This document shows positions 1-5,356 of a stretch of 5,356 bases of DNA, in pieces (position 1 is the first letter of the stretch; every line of letters begins with the position of its first letter). The stretch is from the NCBI GenBank assembly GCA_030040815.1, contig JASHSZ010000017.1:1-5356 (forward strand), given 5' to 3'. Source of the DNA: Streptosporangiaceae bacterium. Lineage in GTDB: Bacteria; Actinomycetota; Actinomycetes; Streptosporangiales; Streptosporangiaceae. The notes below the pieces were generated by a model. The model did no database searches. It was given only the letters and a program-made list of their open reading frames with translations, and had not been told where the DNA came from. A program made the position numbers and the translations under genes.

Positions 1-2472
<2,472 letters not shown>

Positions 2473-2474
2473 CG

Positions 2475-2519
2475 AGCTGGCGCCCGCCTGAACTGTGCAG
2501 CGCGCCGCGCAGGCGAGCT
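2475..2519. terminator. Imperfect hairpin between convergent PBP and nfo genes, possible bidirectional terminator
   Basis: CGCCTG (2485-2490) pairs perfectly with CAGGCG (2510-2515) across a 19-nt loop, and AGCT at 2475-2478 can pair with AGCT at 2516-2519 outside a bulge. It fills the 45 nt between the two facing stop codons, where a shared terminator would be expected. There is no U-tract on either strand, so this is a weak call resting mainly on location. Confidence 0.3.
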
Positions 2520-3300
2520 AGCTGAGCTTTGCCCGCAGCCAGCGCATGTCGGCGGCCGCGTCGGGTGTCTCGCAGATCGCGGTTGCCCCGGCGTCTCGCA
2601 CGACGCTGACAAGCACCGCAGGATCGATCTCGCCAGCCTCCATGCCGGCGTGCCGGTCGCGACCCGATCCGAACTCGTCGCGCGAGTTGTTACAGTGCAC
2701 GAGGTCGATCCGACCCGTGACCGCCTTGACCCGTGCCACGATCGTGCTGAGGTCCTCCCCGGAGGCGAACGCGTGGCAGGTATCGAGGCAGAAGCCGATC
2801 TCGCCGCCGCCGTCAGCAGCGGCACCCCCGATGACGTCCCAGAGCCGCGCGATAGCGTCAAGCCCGCGGGCCATCGCGCCGTCACCGCCCGCGGTGTTCT
2901 CGATCAGCATGGGCAGTGGCCGGTCGATCCGCTCGATCGCCTTCCGCCAGCTGTCGTAGCCCTCGTCGAGGTCAGCCCCCGCCGTGACATGGCCGCCATG
3001 CACGATGAGTGCCCTGGCTCCCACTACCGCGGCCGCGTTGAGCTGCTGCTCTAGCAGCTTACGGCTGGGAATCCGGATCCGGTTGTTGGGCGACGCGACG
3101 TTGATCGTGTAGTAGGCATGCACGTAACCGTCCACGCCCGCCGCCTTGAACGCCGCGCGCAATTCGGTGGGTTCGCGCGGAAACGTCGGCGCTTTCCACC
3201 CCTGCGGATCACCGAGGAAGAACTGCACGGCCTCGGCTCCGACCGACTCCGCCTGGGCCAGCGGGTCGCCATCGTGCACGTGCACACCGACGCGGGTCAT
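2518..3300 (-). CDS. nfo: Endonuclease IV (AP endonuclease, xylose isomerase-like TIM barrel)
   Basis: Cleaves DNA 5' of abasic sites and removes blocked 3' ends in base excision repair, using a trinuclear zinc centre in the cytoplasm. The 260-residue protein starts ATG at 3300. All nine metal-ligand positions known from E. coli Nfo can be placed: His61 (VHAYYTIN), His101 (VHGGH), Glu134 (LIENTAG), Asp173 and His176 (CLDTCHAF), His202 (LVHCNN), Asp215 and His217 (GSGRDRH) and Glu244 (ICETP). Overall sequence closely resembles the mycobacterial enzyme End. One small difference is HCNN where HCND is usual; the changed residue is not one of the nine ligands. Length fits the actinobacterial form (about 250 residues; E. 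coli has 285). No clear Shine-Dalgarno precedes the ATG, so a leaderless or weakly initiated message is possible. It lies downstream of the small membrane-protein gene on the same strand, 112 nt apart, and converges on the PBP gene. Confidence 0.95.
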   Translation of the reverse strand: MTRVGVHVHDGDPLAQAESVGAEAVQFFLGDPQGWKAPTFPREPTELRAAFKAAGVDGYVHAYYTINVASPNNRIRIPSRKLLEQQLNAAAVVGARALIVHGGHVTAGADLDEGYDSWRKAIERIDRPLPMLIENTAGGDGAMARGLDAIARLWDVIGGAAADGGGEIGFCLDTCHAFASGEDLSTIVARVKAVTGRIDLVHCNNSRDEFGSGRDRHAGMEAGEIDPAVLVSVVRDAGATAICETPDAAADMRWLRAKLS

Positions 3301-3343
3301 CTGCCGAGCGTATCGAGGACGGCAGACACAGCGGCAGCCAAGC

Positions 3344-3378
3344 CAGACGGGCTGGCTGCCCGGCAGCCAGCCCGCCTG
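3344..3378. promoter_or_regulatory. Near-perfect palindrome upstream of nfo (13-bp arms, 1-nt centre)
   Basis: Arms CGGGCTGGCTGCC (3348-3360) and GGCAGCCAGCCCG (3362-3374) are exact inverse complements around C3361. After one A/C mismatch, three further pairs (CAG 3344-3346, CTG 3376-3378) extend it. A further copy of GGCAGCCA lies at 3333-3340 and offers an alternative 8-bp stem with 3353-3360. It lies 35 nt past the stop of the membrane-protein gene and 43 nt before the nfo ATG. It could be a U-less actinobacterial terminator, an attenuator or a dimeric repressor site. The symmetry is directly seen; the role is inference. Confidence 0.6.
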
Positions 3379-3412
3379 TCAGTGCGCGCTCCGGGCGGGA
3401 GTCGGCGCGTGG

Positions 3413-3727
3413 CTATCCGAAGCCCCCGTGTGCGATGCCCAGGCCCATGCCGACGAATGCACCGACGATCCCGGTCACGATGAAGATCCGCTCTTCCCGC
3501 GTCGCCGACACCAGCTGCGCGTACAGGCCGATCGCGAAGGTGGCCATGCCCAGGACGGTGGCGGCGAAGTGGGCACGGACGATCAGGCCCAGAGCAAAAG
3601 CTGCTATCCCAGCACAAAACACAAGAGCAGTGACGGCGTTCAGAAGCGGGTGCCGCCGACCATCGCTGTTGAGGGTGACCCTTGGTGCGTGAGCGCGGGT
3701 CGGCCGAGTGGTGGCTGCCTGGCGCAT
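3413..3727 (-). CDS. Small membrane protein with three predicted transmembrane segments, function unknown
   Basis: A 104-residue protein with a basic, Arg-rich N-terminus (residues 1-26) and three hydrophobic stretches at about 27-50, 53-73 and 80-100, separated by short charged loops (RAH at 51-53, ATREER at 75-80). The C-terminus is Gly-rich and ends GIAHGGFG. The start is placed at ATG 3727 because AGGGG lies five bases upstream; a GTG at 3766 would add 13 residues but has no visible ribosome binding site. The sequence resembles small actinobacterial membrane proteins of unknown role, from memory and not checked. No enzymatic or binding motif is seen. It heads a possible two-gene minus-strand unit with nfo, although the palindrome between them may separate transcription. 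It is divergent from rpsF. Confidence 0.75.
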   Translation of the reverse strand: MRQAATTRPTRAHAPRVTLNSDGRRHPLLNAVTALVFCAGIAAFALGLIVRAHFAATVLGMATFAIGLYAQLVSATREERIFIVTGIVGAFVGMGLGIAHGGFG

Positions 3728-3742
3728 CGCTACCCCTATCGA

Positions 3743-3752
3743 CGTGATCACG
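3743..3752. promoter_or_regulatory. Perfect 10-bp palindrome CGTGATCACG upstream of the membrane-protein gene
   Basis: CGTGATCACG is its own inverse complement and is followed by an overlapping CGATCG (3751-3756). It lies 15 nt upstream of the preferred ATG at 3727, where an operator could act, but it would be coding if the GTG at 3766 were used. Short palindromes arise by chance, so the regulatory reading is weak. Confidence 0.25.
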
Positions 3753-3811
3753 ATCGCTATGCACACTCTTAGCCACCAGTGTGTTCCCGTCTGGCCGAGA
3801 TTGGAACCTTG

Positions 3812-3828
3812 CTGCCGTGAATCGGCAG
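3812..3828. other. Short hairpin CTGCCG-N5-CGGCAG in the divergent intergenic region
   Basis: CTGCCG (3812-3817) and CGGCAG (3823-3828) form a perfect 6-bp inverted repeat around TGAAT. It lies about 85 bp upstream of the membrane-protein ATG and about 80 bp upstream of the candidate rpsF -10. An operator or untranslated-region hairpin is possible. The symmetry is seen; any role is inference. Confidence 0.35.
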
Positions 3829-3864
3829 TGCGTGTCAGTTGCGGCGCGGTTCACGCCCGACCCT

Positions 3865-3880
3865 CGAACCGGCGAACCGG
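3865..3880. repeat. Tandem 8-bp direct repeat CGAACCGG x2
   Basis: Two exact adjacent copies of CGAACCGG, ending 25 bp before the candidate rpsF extended -10. Adjacent copies just upstream of a promoter can be activator sites, but the unit is short and GC-rich, so chance cannot be excluded. Confidence 0.4.
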
Positions 3881-3905
3881 ACGCGACTCCGCTGTCAGAC
3901 CGGGC

Positions 3906-3914
3906 TGGTAAGCT
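3906..3914 (+). promoter_or_regulatory. Candidate extended -10 of the rpsF-ssb-rpsR-rplI operon (TGGTAAGCT)
   Basis: TAAGCT (3909-3914) fits the actinobacterial principal-sigma -10 pattern TAnnnT and is preceded by TG one base upstream, an extended -10. The -35 region about 17-18 bp upstream (around 3885-3891) does not resemble TTGAC. Transcription would begin near 3920 and give a leader of about 85-90 nt. This is the best candidate in the interval. Confidence 0.4.
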
Positions 3915-3978
3915 GGCGCAGCCGCTAGCGGGCCACTGGACCAGCGCGCGGCTCCTCCTGTCACGGAAATACCGTGAC
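3912..3978 (+). promoter_or_regulatory. Structured rpsF leader with alternative hairpins, possible ribosomal-protein autoregulation site
   Basis: GTCACGG (3960-3966) and CCGTGAC (3972-3978) form a perfect 7-bp stem with loop AAATA, ending 12 nt before the Shine-Dalgarno. Upstream, AGCCGC (3920-3925) can pair with GCGGCT (3948-3953), and GCTGG (3912-3916) with CCAGC (3941-3945), so alternative folds exist. Many bacteria have an S6:S18-binding leader upstream of rpsF with a conserved CCG near the binding helix; CCGAAGG occurs here at 3988-3994. Whether this leader is that motif needs a covariance search. The stems are seen; regulation is inference. Confidence 0.4.
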
Positions 3979-3990
3979 CGCCTGAGTCCG

Positions 3991-3997
3991 AAGGAGG
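3991..3997 (+). promoter_or_regulatory. Strong ribosome binding site of rpsF (AAGGAGG)
   Basis: AAGGAGG is a full match to the anti-Shine-Dalgarno. It lies 11 nt before ATG 4009 and 5 nt before an in-frame TTG at 4003, so spacing alone favours TTG while S6 homology favours ATG. Confidence 0.75.
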
Positions 3998-4008
3998 CAG
4001 GTTTGGCA

Positions 4009-4299
4009 ATGCGCCAGTACGAGATGATGATCATCCTCGACCCCGCCCTGGAAGAGCGGACGGTGCAGCCGTCCCTGGAGCAGTTCCTCAAGGTCGTGAC
4101 CTCAGCGGGCGGGACGGTGGACAAGGTCGATGTCTGGGGTCGGCGACGGCTGGCATACGAGATCGACCACAAGTCCGAAGGCATCTACACGGTGCTCGAA
4201 CTGAACGCCGAGCCGGACACGGTGAAGGAGCTCGACCGCCAGCTGAACCTGAACGAGGCGGTGCTGCGCACCAAGGTCGTCCGGCCCGACCTGCACTGA
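4009..4299 (+). CDS. rpsF: 30S ribosomal protein S6
   Basis: A 96-residue protein that sits on the 30S platform, where it pairs with S18 next to 16S helices 22-23. It begins [12 protein letters not shown], the usual S6 first strand, and contains [13 protein letters not shown] (about 40-52), [12 protein letters not shown] and [15 protein letters not shown] near the C-terminus, all typical of actinobacterial S6. Length equals the mycobacterial and Streptomyces proteins. ATG 4009 is chosen because family members begin at MR-YE; an in-frame TTG at 4003 would add two residues and has closer Shine-Dalgarno spacing. First gene of the operon with ssb, rpsR and rplI, 82 nt before ssb. An open frame continues upstream of the start, but its translation shows no S6 similarity. 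Confidence 0.97.
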   Translation: MRQYEMMIILDPALEERTVQPSLEQFLKVVTSAGGTVDKVDVWGRRRLAYEIDHKSEGIYTVLELNAEPDTVKELDRQLNLNEAVLRTKVVRPDLH

Positions 4300-4341
4300 C
4301 GCGGCGATTACCACCGCCCAGACCAAGCCCCGGCAATACAA

Positions 4342-4374
4342 GCTCGACTTCAGACCCAACCGATCGAGCGGGAG
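4342..4374 (+). promoter_or_regulatory. Inverted repeat overlapping the ssb ribosome binding site
   Basis: GCTCGA (4342-4347) can pair with TCGAGC (4364-4369) across a 16-nt loop. The 3' arm touches the Shine-Dalgarno GCGGGAG (4368-4374), seven bases before the ssb ATG. Partial masking of the site is possible, but a 6-bp stem with a long loop is weak. Confidence 0.3.
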
Positions 4375-4381
4375 TACCCCG

Positions 4382-4891
4382 ATGGCAGCAGGCGATACCA
4401 CCATCACGATCATCGGCAACCTGGTCAATGACCCGGAGCTTCGTTACACACCGACCGGCCAGGCGGTCGCCACCTTCCGCGTCGCCTCGACGCCCCGGTA
4501 CATGGACCGGAACACGAACGAGTGGAAGGACGGCGAGTCGCTGTTCCTGTCCTGCAACGTATGGCGCCAGGCTGCGGAGAACGTGGCCGAAAGCCTGCAG
4601 CGCGGCATGCGCGTCATCGTCGTCGGGCGGCTGCGCCAGCGCTCGTATGAGACCAGAGAGGGCGAGAAGCGGACCGTCTACGAGGTCGAGGCCGACGAGG
4701 TCGGCCCGTCGCTGCGGAACGCTGCCGCCAAGGTGAACAGGTCGAACCGGTCCACCGCTGGGTTCGGCGGCGGCTCGTCCGGGCCGAGCGGCCAGGGCGG
4801 GTATGGTGGGAACGCCGGAGCGCGTGCCAGCGACGACCCGTGGGCTGCCGAGCCTGGCGACAGCGGATTCTCCGACGAGCCCCCCTTCTAA
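4382..4891 (+). CDS. ssb: Single-stranded DNA-binding protein
   Basis: A 169-residue protein that binds single-stranded DNA as a tetramer in replication, recombination and repair, and recruits partner proteins through its C-terminal tip. The OB-fold covers about residues 1-112, from [21 protein letters not shown] through [13 protein letters not shown] to [11 protein letters not shown], with candidate DNA-stacking aromatics Trp48, Phe55 and Trp61. A Gly/Ser-rich linker (about 124-150) leads to DDPW at 151-154 and the acidic tip SDEPPF at 164-169. Start ATG follows GCGGGAG by seven bases. It closely resembles mycobacterial SSB. Its place between rpsF and rpsR is the usual order, and co-transcription is likely. 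A gap of 136 nt with tandem hairpins follows. Confidence 0.97.
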   Translation: MAAGDTTITIIGNLVNDPELRYTPTGQAVATFRVASTPRYMDRNTNEWKDGESLFLSCNVWRQAAENVAESLQRGMRVIVVGRLRQRSYETREGEKRTVYEVEADEVGPSLRNAAAKVNRSNRSTAGFGGGSSGPSGQGGYGGNAGARASDDPWAAEPGDSGFSDEPPF

Positions 4892-4930
4892 CCAGCACGG
4901 CTCGGCTGACCCGCTGGCTCCGACAAGTAG

Positions 4931-4960
4931 TTGACGCACACACATCAGAAAACCGACCAT
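4931..4960 (+). promoter_or_regulatory. Weak candidate internal promoter upstream of rpsR
   Basis: TTGACG (4931-4936) matches the actinobacterial -35 well. At 18 bp spacing lies GACCAT (4955-4960), which keeps only the A2 and T6 of a TAnnnT -10. Transcription would start near the first hairpin of the following tandem repeat. It would let rpsR-rplI be expressed apart from rpsF-ssb. The poor -10 keeps confidence low. Confidence 0.25.
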
Positions 4961-5015
4961 CCCCGCCACAGGCGGGGCTCTGCCAACCATCCCGGCGAGT
5001 GGGCCGGGACTGCGA
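4956..5015 (+). repeat. Two tandem 30-bp imperfect repeats, each carrying a hairpin, before rpsR
   Basis: Units 4956-4985 and 4986-5015 both begin ACCATCCC and match at about 20 of 30 positions. Each holds a perfect stem starting at the sixth base: CCCCGCC/GGCGGGG (4961-4967, 4971-4977, loop ACA) and CCCGGC/GCCGGG (4991-4996, 5003-5008, loop GAGTGG). The stem sequences differ but pairing is kept. The second hairpin ends six bases before the rpsR Shine-Dalgarno. Roles in attenuation, mRNA processing or protein binding are inference. Confidence 0.6.
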
Positions 5016-5027
5016 AGGAGCACCACG

Positions 5028-5264
5028 ATGGCCAAGCCACCAATCCGCAAGCCGAAGAAGAAGGTCTGCCTGTTCTGCCAGGAAAAGGTGACCAGGGTGG
5101 ACTATAAGGACACCGGGCTACTGCGGAAGTTCATCTCCGACCGCGGCAAGATCCGCGCCCGCCGCGTCTCCGGCAACTGCACGCAGCACCAGCGCGACGT
5201 CGCTACCGCGATCAAGAACGCGCGCGAGATGGCGCTGCTGCCGTACACGAGCACGGCCCGCTAG
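5028..5264 (+). CDS. rpsR: 30S ribosomal protein S18, zinc-ribbon (C+) form
   Basis: A 78-residue protein that forms the S6:S18 pair on the 30S platform. It has a Lys/Arg-rich N-terminus, then VCLFC with Cys14 and Cys17, [26 protein letters not shown], and Cys51 and His54 in NCTQHQ. These four residues form the zinc-ligand set that defines the C+ form; actinobacteria often also carry a C- paralog used under zinc shortage. GAAGGAG (5014-5020) lies seven bases before the ATG. It is 136 nt after ssb and 21 nt before rplI. The tail LLPYT fits S18 from related genera. Confidence 0.97.
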   Translation: MAKPPIRKPKKKVCLFCQEKVTRVDYKDTGLLRKFISDRGKIRARRVSGNCTQHQRDVATAIKNAREMALLPYTSTAR

Positions 5265-5285
5265 GCCGAGGGAGGACCGCAAGCC

Positions 5286-5356
5286 ATGAGCGGCAAGCCG
5301 ATGAAGCTCATCCTGACCCAGGAGGTCACCGGCCTCGGAGCGCCGGGCGACGTGGT
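5286..5356 (+). CDS. rplI: 50S ribosomal protein L9, 5' part only
   Basis: Only 23 codons fall in the window. After MSGKP the sequence MKLILTQEVTGLGAPGDVV is the conserved L9 N-terminus that binds 23S rRNA at the base of the L1 stalk. ATG 5286 is chosen because GGAGGA (5271-5276) lies nine bases upstream; the canonical L9 start would be ATG 5301, which has no ribosome binding site of its own, so this copy may carry a five-residue N-terminal extension. Last visible gene of the operon. Confidence 0.93.
   Translation, partial: MSGKPMKLILTQEVTGLGAPGDV

Noticed and set aside
3728..3766. GTG at 3766 as the start of the small membrane protein
   Set aside because: No ribosome binding site upstream, whereas ATG 3727 has AGGGG at good spacing; kept only as an alternative.
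3146..3772. Plus-strand open frame of 208 codons over nfo and the membrane-protein gene
   Set aside because: It is antisense to two better-supported genes and spans the palindrome; no recognisable motif.
3781..4008. Upstream extension of the S6 frame by 76 codons
   Set aside because: No ribosome binding site at its start, composition is not protein-like, S6 homologs begin at MR-YE, and the strong Shine-Dalgarno lies at 3991.
4088..5050. Open minus-strand frame of 320 codons across rpsF, ssb and the rpsR spacer
   Set aside because: It lies antisense to clear ribosomal and SSB genes, its translation is Arg/Pro/Gly-rich without domains, and long antisense frames are normal in high-GC DNA.

Overview
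This looks like a chromosomal core locus from a high-GC actinomycete (Actinomycetota). The gene order, a class A penicillin-binding protein (PBP) followed by rpsF-ssb-rpsR-rplI, is the arrangement known around ponA1/rpsF in Mycobacterium and in Streptomyces. The S6, SSB, S18 and endonuclease IV sequences carry actinobacterial signatures: an SSB C-terminus ending DEPPF, an S6 with [10 protein letters not shown], and an endonuclease IV with IPSRK and GSGRDRH motifs. I cannot name the genus.

Layout. Bases 1-2472 (+) hold the 3' part of a bifunctional glycosyltransferase/transpeptidase; its N-terminus lies outside the window. It ends in a low-complexity tail (Asn-Gly repeat, then 20 glycines). 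Facing it, bases 2518-3300 (-) encode an endonuclease IV, with only 45 nt between the two stop codons. Upstream of that gene on the same strand, bases 3413-3727 (-) encode a small protein with three predicted membrane segments. A 27-bp near-perfect palindrome lies in the 112-nt gap between these two minus-strand genes. Bases 3728-4002 are a divergent regulatory region with a candidate extended -10 and several hairpins. From 4009 onward (+) run rpsF (S6), ssb, rpsR (S18) and the first 23 codons of rplI (L9).

How the genes fit together. S6 and S18 bind each other on the 30S platform, L9 is a 50S protein, and SSB coats single-stranded DNA, so the plus-strand operon links ribosome production and replication. 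The PBP builds peptidoglycan. The AP endonuclease repairs abasic sites. No mobile element, CRISPR array, tRNA or rRNA gene was seen, and nothing suggests horizontal transfer.

No new defence or metabolic system is visible. The least explained signals are non-coding: two tandem 30-bp repeats between ssb and rpsR that keep a hairpin at the same offset with different stem sequences, the palindrome upstream of nfo, and a structured rpsF leader. In proteins, the notable points are an SxD in place of SxN in the PBP transpeptidase domain and the small conserved-looking membrane protein.
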